Origin: SZUA-229 sp964531165
GTDB lineage: Bacteria > Pseudomonadota > Gammaproteobacteria > SZUA-229
NCBI GenBank assembly: GCA_964531165.1
Contig: CAZHEA010000006.1
Coordinates: 22,296 to 86,295, forward strand
Direction: 5' to 3'
Length of the DNA: 64,000 bases
Within the stretch, counting starts at the first letter, position 1; every line of letters starts with the position of its first letter. Shown here in pieces: positions 27,205 to 35,487 of the stretch. The notes under the pieces were generated by a model. It saw nothing but the letters and a program-made list of their open reading frames with translations. It searched no databases and was not told the DNA's origin. Both the position numbers and the translations under genes were made by a program.

Positions 27205-28827
27205 ATGACCGAAGCCGTACAACTCTGCCTGATTCAAGAACGTTTTCTTGTGGGTGATATTAAAGCTAATACCCGAAAAATCCTATCCCTGTCGAAGCAG
27301 GCGCAACAGAACGGGGCGGATATAGCTATTTTTCCAGAGCTTGCACTGAGTGGTTATCCGCCGGAAGACCTGCTGATGAGGCAGGGCTTTATTCATCAAA
27401 TTGAAGCGGCGATTGCTGAAATAGCGCTGAATACAAAGGATATTATGGTGGTGTTCGGTGCACCGCGATGGCTTAATCACGAATTATTTAATGCTGCCAT
27501 CGTTTGTGCCGACGCTAAAGTGGTGGCGGAATATCATAAATACAGTTTGCCCAATTATGCGGTTTTTGATGAGAAACGTTACTTTCAGGCGGGTAATGTG
27601 CCGCTGGTGATTGAATGCAAACAGCAAAAGTTCGGTATTATTATCTGTGAAGATGCCTGGTTTGATGAACCGGTGCAGCAGGCGCAACAAGCCGGGGCCG
27701 ATGCTATTGTGATCATTAATGCCTCGCCCTATCACCGTAACAAACATCAACAACGCCTGGATATGCTGATACAACGTCAGCAGGTCACCGCCTTGCCGAT
27801 GTTTTATTTGAACATAGTGGGCGGACAGGATGAGCTGGTCTTTGACGGCGACTCGTTGGTACTGAACGCTGAATCTGAGCTGGTCGGCCGCGGGCCGGAT
27901 TTCGAAACCGCCTTATTACACTATCAGCTACATGCAGACCACAGTATCACCGCGGTTAATACGGATTTTTATCAGCCGCAAAGTGAGCTGGCCGGTTTAT
28001 ATAAAGCGCTGGTCACTGCAGTGCGGGATTATGTAACGGGTAATGGCTTTGAGGGTGTTGTTATTGGTCTGTCGGGGGGCGTTGATTCTGCACTGACATT
28101 AGCGATAGCAGCTGATGCGCTGGGGGCTGAACAGGTACATGCGGTGATGATGCCGTCGCGTTATACCGCACAGATGAGTCTCGATGATGCCGCTGCACAG
28201 GCCAGTATCATGGGCGTGGATTATAAAAGCATTTCTATTGAACCGGCATTCCAGGCATTTTTGGCCAGTCTTGAAGATGAATTTGCCGGTGAAGACGTTG
28301 ATACGACAGAAGAAAATATTCAGGCCCGTTGTCGGGGGATCATCCTCATGGCATTGTCGAATAAATTCGCTCGAATGGTACTGACTACCGGTAATAAAAG
28401 TGAAATGGCAGTGGGCTATAGCACTCTTTATGGTGATATGGCTGGCGGGTTTGCGCCTTTGAAGGACGTGGAAAAACAGCTGGTATATGCGTTATGTGAT
28501 TATCGGAACTCGATTGAGGCGGTAATTCCACAACGTGTTCTCGATCGTCCGCCTTCAGCGGAATTACGCCCGGATCAGCAGGATCAGGACAGCCTGCCGG
28601 ATTATGAAATACTTGATGCGATTATTCGCATGAGTGTGGAAGAAGATATGCCGAGCCGGCAAATTATCGACAGTGGTTATGATGAGCAGGTGGTGCACAA
28701 GGTACTGCGTATGGTACAAATTAATGAATATAAACGTCGCCAGGCTCCACCGGGTGTTAAAGTGACCCAGCGGGCTTTCGGCCGGGACCGGCGTTATCCG
28801 ATTACTTCGGGGTACCGGCGTAGTTGA
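27205..28827 (+). CDS. nadE: NadE, glutamine-dependent NAD+ synthetase
   Basis: Amidates nicotinic acid adenine dinucleotide to NAD+. The N-terminal nitrilase-type glutaminase has the Glu-Lys-Cys triad (FPELALSGYPPEDLL Glu45, YHKYSLPNY Lys112, IICEDAWF Cys148). The C-terminal ATP pyrophosphatase has LSGGVDSAL and TGNKSEMAVGYSTLYGDMAGG. 540 residues fits the two-domain glutamine-using enzyme. It is convergent with bamD. Confidence 0.95.
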   Translation: MTEAVQLCLIQERFLVGDIKANTRKILSLSKQAQQNGADIAIFPELALSGYPPEDLLMRQGFIHQIEAAIAEIALNTKDIMVVFGAPRWLNHELFNAAIVCADAKVVAEYHKYSLPNYAVFDEKRYFQAGNVPLVIECKQQKFGIIICEDAWFDEPVQQAQQAGADAIVIINASPYHRNKHQQRLDMLIQRQQVTALPMFYLNIVGGQDELVFDGDSLVLNAESELVGRGPDFETALLHYQLHADHSITAVNTDFYQPQSELAGLYKALVTAVRDYVTGNGFEGVVIGLSGGVDSALTLAIAADALGAEQVHAVMMPSRYTAQMSLDDAAAQASIMGVDYKSISIEPAFQAFLASLEDEFAGEDVDTTEENIQARCRGIILMALSNKFARMVLTTGNKSEMAVGYSTLYGDMAGGFAPLKDVEKQLVYALCDYRNSIEAVIPQRVLDRPPSAELRPDQQDQDSLPDYEILDAIIRMSVEEDMPSRQIIDSGYDEQVVHKVLRMVQINEYKRRQAPPGVKVTQRAFGRDRRYPITSGYRRS

Positions 28828-28853
28828 TAGCCGCCCCGGGATTTAAGCTTGGT

Positions 28854-29639
28854 TTATTTGATCGCAGGGCTCAGCTCGGTATCACTGCTATCGGCTATCG
28901 GGTTCTCAATCAACGGGTTTGCGTCCAGTACCGATTGTGTATCGGCGGCCAGATCATTTAGCCCCAGTGCTTTATATGCGGTTATCATAATAACCAGTGC
29001 ATCACGGCTGGCAGGAGTCGTGGGGTAGGTTTCCAGAACATATTGTCCGCGCTTGGCAGCTGCCAGCCAGGCTTTACGTTGAACGTAATAACGGGCTGCG
29101 TGCAGTTCAGCTTCTGCCAGCTTATTGCGTAAAAAAACCATGTGCAGGTAAGAGTTAGGTGCGTAGCGGCTATCAGGATATCGTTCAACCAGAGTGGAGA
29201 AACTGCGTAACGCATCTCCCATGGATTTACTGTCATGTTGGGCTATGTCTCGTGGGAACATGCCGTCCATAAAACCGTTTCCACGGTTATAATCCGTCAG
29301 GCCTTTTAAATACCAGGCGTAATCGACATTTGCATCTCTGGGATTGATGCGGATAAAGCGGTCGGCGGCAGCAATGGCTGACTCCGGCTCATCGAATTTA
29401 TAGTAGGCGTAGGCAACATCCAGCTGAGCCTGCCGGGCGTAGGAGCTGAAAGGAAAGCGTGCCTCGAGGTTTTCAAGGTTTTTAATCGCCTCTTCGAATT
29501 CGCCGGCTTCCAGTGCCGCTGTTGCTTCATCGTAAAATTCGAGGGCACTCCAGTCGGCATAGGGGTCTGATTTAACACCATCATCGCTGCAGGCAACGAG
29601 AAATAAAGATAAAATAAGGGCAGAAAGTAATCGGATCAT
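28854..29639 (-). CDS. bamD: BamD, outer-membrane assembly lipoprotein
   Basis: Essential lipoprotein of the BAM complex. The signal peptide ends in a lipobox LFLVAC with Cys17 as the acylated residue. TPR-like repeats follow (AATAALEAGEFEEAIKNLEN, QLDVAYAYYKFDEPESAIA, RFIRINPRDANVDYAWYLKG) in the usual order. 261 residues is normal. It diverges from rluD, a frequent neighbour in gammaproteobacteria. Confidence 0.94.
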   Translation of the reverse strand: MIRLLSALILSLFLVACSDDGVKSDPYADWSALEFYDEATAALEAGEFEEAIKNLENLEARFPFSSYARQAQLDVAYAYYKFDEPESAIAAADRFIRINPRDANVDYAWYLKGLTDYNRGNGFMDGMFPRDIAQHDSKSMGDALRSFSTLVERYPDSRYAPNSYLHMVFLRNKLAEAELHAARYYVQRKAWLAAAKRGQYVLETYPTTPASRDALVIMITAYKALGLNDLAADTQSVLDANPLIENPIADSSDTELSPAIK

Positions 29640-29777
29640 ATTAACGGGGTTCGTTTATTGGCTGTTGCGAATATAAATGTAAATATATCAGGTTCAAGCA
29701 GTGTTATTTAAAAAGTCAGGTAATTCTTTAATTATTTCAATTAGAGTATGCGCTGCATTATACAAGAGAAATTGTCT

Positions 29778-30803
29778 ATGTCCGATGGGTTAAACCATGA
29801 AATTGTAAAAATATCTATTCCCCTGGAGTATGCCTCGCAACGTTTAGATGCGGTGTTGGTGAAAATGTTCCCGGATTATTCCCGCAGTCGTTTGCAACAA
29901 TGGATAAAAGCCGAACGGGTATGGCTGGACGGGGTGATTCCCCGCGCCAGAGATAAAGTGATTGGCGGCGAAATGCTTGAAATGCATATCGAGCATGAAA
30001 ATCTGGATGAAAGTGTGATTGCACAGGATATCCCGCTGGATATTGTGTACGAGGACGATGCCCTGCTGGTGGTGAATAAGCCCGTTGGGCTGGTGGTGCA
30101 TCCCGCCGCTGGCCATCCGGATGGTACATTACAGAATGGCCTGTTATTTCATGATGAGTCTTTAAATGAAGTGCCGCGTTCGGGTATTGTGCATCGCCTG
30201 GATAAGGACACCTCGGGTTTGCTGGTGGTAGCCAAAACCCTTAAAGCACATAAGTTACTGGTGGAACAGTTGCAGGCGCGCACCGTGCATCGAGAATATC
30301 AGGCAATTGTTTTCGGAGTACTTACCGCGGGTCGCACCATTGATATCGGCATTGGCCGGCATGGACGTGATCGTAAAAAAATGGCAGTGAAGCCGGAGGG
30401 TAAACAGGCGATTACACATTTTCGTGTGCTTGACCGCTACCGTGGGCATTCACGAGTCAAGGTAAACCTGGAAACCGGCCGTACGCATCAAATTCGTGTC
30501 CACATGGCTTATGTTAAGCATCCGCTGGTGGGTGATCAGACCTATGGCGGGCGCTTACAGTTACCTGCCGGTTGCAGTGATGAGTTAAAGACCATGTTGC
30601 GGGGCTTTGGCAGACAGGCATTACATGCCCGCAAATTAGGCTTAGTGCATCCAATAACCGGTAAGTCGATGACATGGCAGGCACCCTTACCGGATGATAT
30701 GAAGGCGCTGATTGCGGTGCTGGAAGCCGATATCGCACAGGATGTAGATGAGGATGAATATTTTCTGGACGAGCTGCCGGATGAATACACGGATGAGTAT
30801 TAG
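29778..30803 (+). CDS. rluD: RluD, 23S rRNA pseudouridine synthase
   Basis: Makes pseudouridines in helix 69 of 23S rRNA. An S4 RNA-binding domain (FPDYSRSRLQQWIKAERVWL) precedes the catalytic domain with HRLDKDTSGLLV (catalytic Asp about 142) and LETGRTHQIRVHM. I prefer ATG 29778 (MSDGLNHEIV) because it matches the family start; an ATG at 29748 adds ten unlikely residues. The ribosome site is weak either way. The C-terminal end overlaps pgeF by 11 bases. Confidence 0.93.
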   Translation: MSDGLNHEIVKISIPLEYASQRLDAVLVKMFPDYSRSRLQQWIKAERVWLDGVIPRARDKVIGGEMLEMHIEHENLDESVIAQDIPLDIVYEDDALLVVNKPVGLVVHPAAGHPDGTLQNGLLFHDESLNEVPRSGIVHRLDKDTSGLLVVAKTLKAHKLLVEQLQARTVHREYQAIVFGVLTAGRTIDIGIGRHGRDRKKMAVKPEGKQAITHFRVLDRYRGHSRVKVNLETGRTHQIRVHMAYVKHPLVGDQTYGGRLQLPAGCSDELKTMLRGFGRQALHARKLGLVHPITGKSMTWQAPLPDDMKALIAVLEADIAQDVDEDEYFLDELPDEYTDEY

Positions 30804-31557
30804 TGTTATTAAACCCGACTGGCCTGCCGCGCAAAGTATTCATGCTTTTTGTACCACGCGTAATCTGGCTGAAAATTCTTTAGCGGAAACTACCGGCACA
30901 TTTGATCATTTTAATTTAGCGCTGCACGTGGAAGATAATGCTCAGACGGTTATCGCTAACCGGCGCCAGTTAGTAGAACAGTTAGCCCTGCCTTCTGAAC
31001 CGGTGTGGCTTAATCAGGTGCATGGTCAGCGAGTGGTTAATGCAGCCCGGTTTGCAGATTCTCATGCCGATTTGTTGATAGATGCAGATGCGACGTTTAC
31101 TGACCGCCCTGATCATATTTGCACTGTAATGACCGCCGATTGCCTGCCGGTGCTGATCTGTAATCGCAAAGGCACCAAGGTTGCCGCTGCGCATGCCGGT
31201 TGGCGCGGTTTGGTAGACGGGATTATTGAAAATACCGTGGCAAGTTTAAATGAAGGTCCGCAACGTTTGCTGGTGTGGCTCGGGCCGGCAATTGGTCCGG
31301 CTGCTTTTGAAGTCGGGGAAGACGTACGCGATGCTTTTATAACCGCGTTGCCCGCATCAGCTAAGGCATTTCAGCCCAATCGCAGTGGACATTTTCTGGC
31401 AGATATCTATCAGCTGGCACGCCTGCGTTTAAAAGCCATGGGAATTGAAGCGGTTTATGGTGGTGAGTATTGTACTTTTACTGATGTTAATCGCTTTTAT
31501 TCTTACCGGCGCGATGGTAAAACAGGAAGGCAGGCGAGTTTGATCTGGTTTGAATGA
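30793..31557 (+). CDS. pgeF: PgeF (YfiH), peptidoglycan editing factor / polyphenol oxidase family
   Basis: Laccase-domain YfiH family protein, which in E. coli removes L-Ser-containing errors from peptidoglycan precursors; homologues also show purine nucleoside phosphorylase activity. Motifs are LNQVHGQRV, MTADCLPVL and AAHAGWRGLVDGI, which supply the conserved His/Cys/His metal residues. ATG 30793 (MSISVIKPDWP) is chosen over upstream in-frame ATGs inside rluD. The rluD-pgeF pairing is usual. Confidence 0.92.
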   Translation: MSISVIKPDWPAAQSIHAFCTTRNLAENSLAETTGTFDHFNLALHVEDNAQTVIANRRQLVEQLALPSEPVWLNQVHGQRVVNAARFADSHADLLIDADATFTDRPDHICTVMTADCLPVLICNRKGTKVAAAHAGWRGLVDGIIENTVASLNEGPQRLLVWLGPAIGPAAFEVGEDVRDAFITALPASAKAFQPNRSGHFLADIYQLARLRLKAMGIEAVYGGEYCTFTDVNRFYSYRRDGKTGRQASLIWFE

Positions 31558-31576
31558 TCTAAAGTCAAAAGCTTTA

Positions 31577-31602
31577 CCGCGAATACACGCAAACAAAAGC
31601 TA
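31577..31602. repeat. Short dispersed repeat, copy B
   Basis: CCGCGAATACACGCAAAC plus AAAAGCTA at 31577-31602 matches the copy at 57835-57870 except for a 10-base gap. It lies between pgeF and the GcvR-like gene, outside any gene. Confidence 0.5.
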
Positions 31603-31694
31603 TTCTTATTCAAAATGTGGCTTAGTCACATAAAATTAAAACATGGCGTTTATTCGAGTTCATTTGCGCTAAATATTAAAAAATGGAGAAATAA

Positions 31695-32207
31695 ATGAAG
31701 TGGTCAGTTTTAACATTGGTAGGTGCCGACCAATCGGGTATTGTCGCCGCCGTTACTGATACGTTATATCAGCGCGGCTGTAGTCTGGCGCAGGCATCAA
31801 TGATGCAGCTGGGGGCAAATTTTGCCATTATGCTGCGGGTTTCCCATGAAGAAGATAAAGATTTACGCGAAATCCTGGCGGATATCTGTGAACGCATGGG
31901 GCTACATTTACATATTGATGAAGATGTCTCAGTGCAAACGGCGGTATTAGAGCCGGATGTACAGGTCACTGTTTATGGAGCGGATAGAAGCGGTATTGTG
32001 GCACAGGTTACTTCCGCACTGGCGCAGGCAGGTTTAAATATTATTGATCTGGAAACCGATGTTGCCGGCAGCAAAGATAAACCGATTTATATTATGAATA
32101 TCGAAGGGCTTGCTGAAAATGGTATTGAACCGTTACAAAAAGCCATTGAGTCGCTGGATTCGAATATTGAAGTCAATATAGATGAAATCAATACACTAAG
32201 GGGCTAG
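31695..32207 (+). CDS. GcvR-like double ACT-domain protein
   Basis: 170 residues with two ACT domains: residues 1-85 (SVLTLVGADQSGIVAAVTDT) and about 86-165 (VQVTVYGADRSGIVAQVTSA). This is the layout of GcvR, which represses the glycine cleavage operon in E. coli through GcvA. No DNA-binding domain is visible. It lies seven bases before def. The regulatory target here is not shown by the sequence. Confidence 0.8.
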   Translation: MKWSVLTLVGADQSGIVAAVTDTLYQRGCSLAQASMMQLGANFAIMLRVSHEEDKDLREILADICERMGLHLHIDEDVSVQTAVLEPDVQVTVYGADRSGIVAQVTSALAQAGLNIIDLETDVAGSKDKPIYIMNIEGLAENGIEPLQKAIESLDSNIEVNIDEINTLRG

Positions 32208-32213
32208 GCGCGA

Positions 32214-32711
32214 ATGGAGATTTTGATCTATCCTGATCAGCGCTTAAAGCAGTTATCCGCAAGTGTTGAGAATATTGATAAAGAAATTTTAGAATTTATT
32301 GCAGAACTCGAGCAAACCCGACTAGCCGGACCGGGTGCGGTTGGCATTGCGGCGCCACAGGTGGATATGTTTAAACGCGTGGTAATCGTCGATGTATCCA
32401 ATATGCGCAAGCCGGTTGATAACCATGGGCACATGATTATGGTCAATCCGGAAATTACCGAATGGGAAGGTATGGCAATGGGGCGTGAAGGCTGTCTGTC
32501 AGTGCCGGACTTTACCGGTAATGTGATTCGTGCAGAGAAAATTAAATTAAGTTATACCGACGAAACCGGAAAGGCTCATGAAATTGAATCCAGTGGTTTT
32601 GAGGCCCGTGCAATTCAACATGAAATGGATCATCTGGATGGGCTGTTATTTCTGGATCGTTTGGTGAGCCGGCGTAGTGATCTGTTTAAGCGTAAAACGT
32701 ATAAAAAATAA
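32214..32711 (+). CDS. def: Peptide deformylase
   Basis: Metallohydrolase removing the formyl group from nascent proteins. The three motifs are GAVGIAAPQ (residues 41-49, slightly unlike GxGLAAPQ), EGCLSVP (Cys94) and QHEMDH (HExxH at 136-140). 165 residues is typical. It sits in an operon with a GcvR-like gene, away from the fmt-def-dprA arrangement, so it may be a second deformylase. Confidence 0.93.
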   Translation: MEILIYPDQRLKQLSASVENIDKEILEFIAELEQTRLAGPGAVGIAAPQVDMFKRVVIVDVSNMRKPVDNHGHMIMVNPEITEWEGMAMGREGCLSVPDFTGNVIRAEKIKLSYTDETGKAHEIESSGFEARAIQHEMDHLDGLLFLDRLVSRRSDLFKRKTYKK

Positions 32712-32879
32712 GCTTTTAACTATATATCAGTTGCGTTTAGCTAATGTAAAACAGGTTATTTCTGAGTCGGTAGATCAAGGTGGTCAGGCGTTCTTATGTT
32801 GGGTTTTTTTTAACATATAACCCAAAGCATCAATAATCATCTATTATTAATAGTACTCAGTAGTTAGTCCAATAATAAT

Positions 32880-35309
32880 ATGTCCAAGGGAATATCCAGG
32901 GGAATAAAGCTTGACCCGCAGAAGTCGAATGCACTGGCTATCAGCCTGTGCAATATAGGTCTGTGCGATTATTGTTTACCGCCATCTCCCAGTCTCAGAT
33001 TTACCCCTGCCTGGGCTAAAATTCTGGGATATAAATCCGACGAAATTCCTTCAGCTGAAATTTTTCAGAGCTGGTGGGGGCAGCAAATTCATCCGAATGA
33101 CCACACTCGTGTCATTAGTCTGTTTAATAAACTCTATTCCGGCGAACTCAAAAAGTTGATCTGTAACTTACGTGTTAAACATAAACAGGGTGACTGGTGT
33201 GAGATAGAAATTTCTGCAAGTGTCATAAAGCGTGATGAAAAAGGCTGGGCGCAACATGTTTTTACGGCTATACGGGACCTGGCGGAAAGTGAAAACAGAT
33301 ATAAACGTATTGTAGAAAATCTTAATGAAGGTATCTGGGTTATTGACCGCTACAATAATATACGCTTTGTTAATCAGGCGCTCGCTGATATGCTCGGCTA
33401 CAGTGTTGAGGCGATGCTGGGGCGATCGGTATTCGATTTTGAGAGTAAAAAAAATCTCGGCGTTTTTAAACAACAGCTGGCAGATCGTAAGAAAGGTTTA
33501 AGTAGTGTTTATGAAATTGAGGTGGTGCATAAAAAAGGTCATTTACTTTTAATTCAGGTTGAGTCTGCACCTTATTTAAATGAAAAAAGTAAATTCGATG
33601 GAGTGGTAGAAGGCATAAAGGATATGTCTGATATTCGCAGTCAGCAATTAAAATTAAAAATGTTATCGTCGGCGATTGAGCAAAGTGGTTCGATGGTTCT
33701 GATTACCGACAAGCATGCAAAAATTGATTATGCAAATCCTAAAATTTGTGCTGTTACCGGATATGAAAAAGAAGAACTTGTTAATAAAAGTGCACAGGTT
33801 TTACAGCCTGAAGATATTGATCTTCGAGCTATGGATGATGTGTGGGAAAAAATTAATAATGGTGAAGACTGGCAGGGTGAATTACAGCTTCGTAAAAAGC
33901 AGGGAGGAAAAATATGGGTGATTATGTCGATTTCCTCAATTGCAAATGAACAGAATATTATTACTCATTTTGTGATGGTGTTTGAGGATGTCTCGCAGTT
34001 AAAGGAAGCGCATTTGCGCATGGAAGAACTGGCTTATGTTGATAGCTTAACGGGGCTGGCGAATCGGGTTTTATTTCGTGACCGACTGGAACAGGTGCTA
34101 AAAAGTTTGCAAAGAGCAGACGTTTGCGCGGCGTTATTGTATCTGGATTTAGATGAGTTCAAACGAATCAATGATTCCATGGGCCACGATGTAGGTGATG
34201 CGGTGTTAATGAAAGTGGCCGAAACATTGCGTCAGTGTGTACGCTATCAGGATACGGTGGCGCGTATGGGAGGCGATGAGTTTGTTATCTTACTCACTGA
34301 TATCGATGGAATGGCAGGGGCATCATCTGTCGCGCGAAAAATACTGGATGCGATGTCGGAGCCGATTCATTTATTGAAAAATGAAATTTTAATTTCACCA
34401 AGCATTGGTATTACACTGGCACCGATTGACAGTCTGAATGCAGATATTCTGTTTAAAAATGCGGATATGGCAATGTATAAAGCCAAGTCATCTGGCAGAA
34501 ATAATTACCAGTTTTTTACGGAAGAAATGAATGACCAGGTAGTTGATCACATTATGATAGAAAATGATCTGCGACATGCGATGGGACGTGATGAGCTTTA
34601 TATCAAGTATCAGCCAAAATGTGATATGAAAACAAAAAAACTGGTTGGGGTTGAAGCACTGGTGCGCTGGAAACATCCGCAGAAAGGTGAGCTGTCACCG
34701 GAGTATTTTATCCCTATAGCTGAAACCGCCGGATTGATGATTAAACTCGGAAAATGGGTGTTGAGAACAGCCTGTAAAGAAATTAAAAAACTCGAGCAAC
34801 AGGGATTGAGTGATATTGAGCTAGCTGTCAATTTATCTACTCGACAGTTTCGTGACCCGGATTTAATTGAAACCATACAGATGGCATTATCCGAGTCGGG
34901 GTTCAGAGCGGTGAAGCTTGAGCTGGAAGTTACTGAAACCACATTAATGGAGCAGATAGATCATGCGGTTGAGTTACTGGATCAAATAAAAGCATTAGGT
35001 ATTTCTTTAACAATCGATGATTTTGGTACCGGATATTCATCGCTTAATTATTTAAAACGACTGCCAATTGATACATTAAAAATTGATAAAGAATTTATCG
35101 CAGATATACCTGATGATAAAGATGATATGGAAATTTCGTCAGCGGTTATTGCAATGGCTCATAAGCTGGGTTTGACGGTGGTAGCCGAGGGTGTAGCAAC
35201 ACAGGCGCAGTGGGATTTTTTAGAAAAAAACAAATGTGATATTGCGCAGGGATACCTAATGGGGAAGCCGATGTTAATGGATGAAATTATCGCTCAGTTT
35301 GTGAAATGA
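32880..35309 (+). CDS. PAS-GGDEF-EAL cyclic-di-GMP signalling protein
   Basis: 809 residues. PAS-type sensor domains occupy about residues 30-375 (SLRFTPAWAKILGYKSDEI; YKRIVENLNEGIWVIDRYNN; AIEQSGSMVLITDKHAKIDY), followed by a GGDEF domain with an intact RMGGDEFVILL and an EAL domain with GVEALVRWKHP, NLSTRQF and TIDDFGTGYSSLNYL. No membrane segment is evident, so it is probably cytoplasmic. Both catalytic signatures are intact, so it may make, degrade, or do both to c-di-GMP. The ligand of the PAS domains is unknown. Confidence 0.94.
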   Translation: MSKGISRGIKLDPQKSNALAISLCNIGLCDYCLPPSPSLRFTPAWAKILGYKSDEIPSAEIFQSWWGQQIHPNDHTRVISLFNKLYSGELKKLICNLRVKHKQGDWCEIEISASVIKRDEKGWAQHVFTAIRDLAESENRYKRIVENLNEGIWVIDRYNNIRFVNQALADMLGYSVEAMLGRSVFDFESKKNLGVFKQQLADRKKGLSSVYEIEVVHKKGHLLLIQVESAPYLNEKSKFDGVVEGIKDMSDIRSQQLKLKMLSSAIEQSGSMVLITDKHAKIDYANPKICAVTGYEKEELVNKSAQVLQPEDIDLRAMDDVWEKINNGEDWQGELQLRKKQGGKIWVIMSISSIANEQNIITHFVMVFEDVSQLKEAHLRMEELAYVDSLTGLANRVLFRDRLEQVLKSLQRADVCAALLYLDLDEFKRINDSMGHDVGDAVLMKVAETLRQCVRYQDTVARMGGDEFVILLTDIDGMAGASSVARKILDAMSEPIHLLKNEILISPSIGITLAPIDSLNADILFKNADMAMYKAKSSGRNNYQFFTEEMNDQVVDHIMIENDLRHAMGRDELYIKYQPKCDMKTKKLVGVEALVRWKHPQKGELSPEYFIPIAETAGLMIKLGKWVLRTACKEIKKLEQQGLSDIELAVNLSTRQFRDPDLIETIQMALSESGFRAVKLELEVTETTLMEQIDHAVELLDQIKALGISLTIDDFGTGYSSLNYLKRLPIDTLKIDKEFIADIPDDKDDMEISSAVIAMAHKLGLTVVAEGVATQAQWDFLEKNKCDIAQGYLMGKPMLMDEIIAQFVK

Positions 35310-35426
35310 ATGTATGTTTAACTTTTAAACGTATGGCTTAGTTCGCTGAAGGTTATCTGATTAAGCCTGAGTATTCCCGCTAGCCATATTTAATTCGAGT
35401 ATCCCTGATAATTTATTCAGCTTTAC

Positions 35427-35454
35427 CTTGAAAAAAAATCACTCACCCGCATGT
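35427..35454 (+). promoter_or_regulatory. Heat-shock (sigma-32 type) promoter of clpB
   Basis: CTTGAAA at 35427-35433 and CCCGCATGT at 35446-35454, 12 bases apart, closely match the sigma-32 consensus (CTTGAAA / CCCCATNT). The clpB start is 33 bases downstream, with GGGG before it. Confidence 0.8.
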
Positions 35455-35487
35455 AATTAGTAATAGAACAGTCAACGGGGTAAAGCC

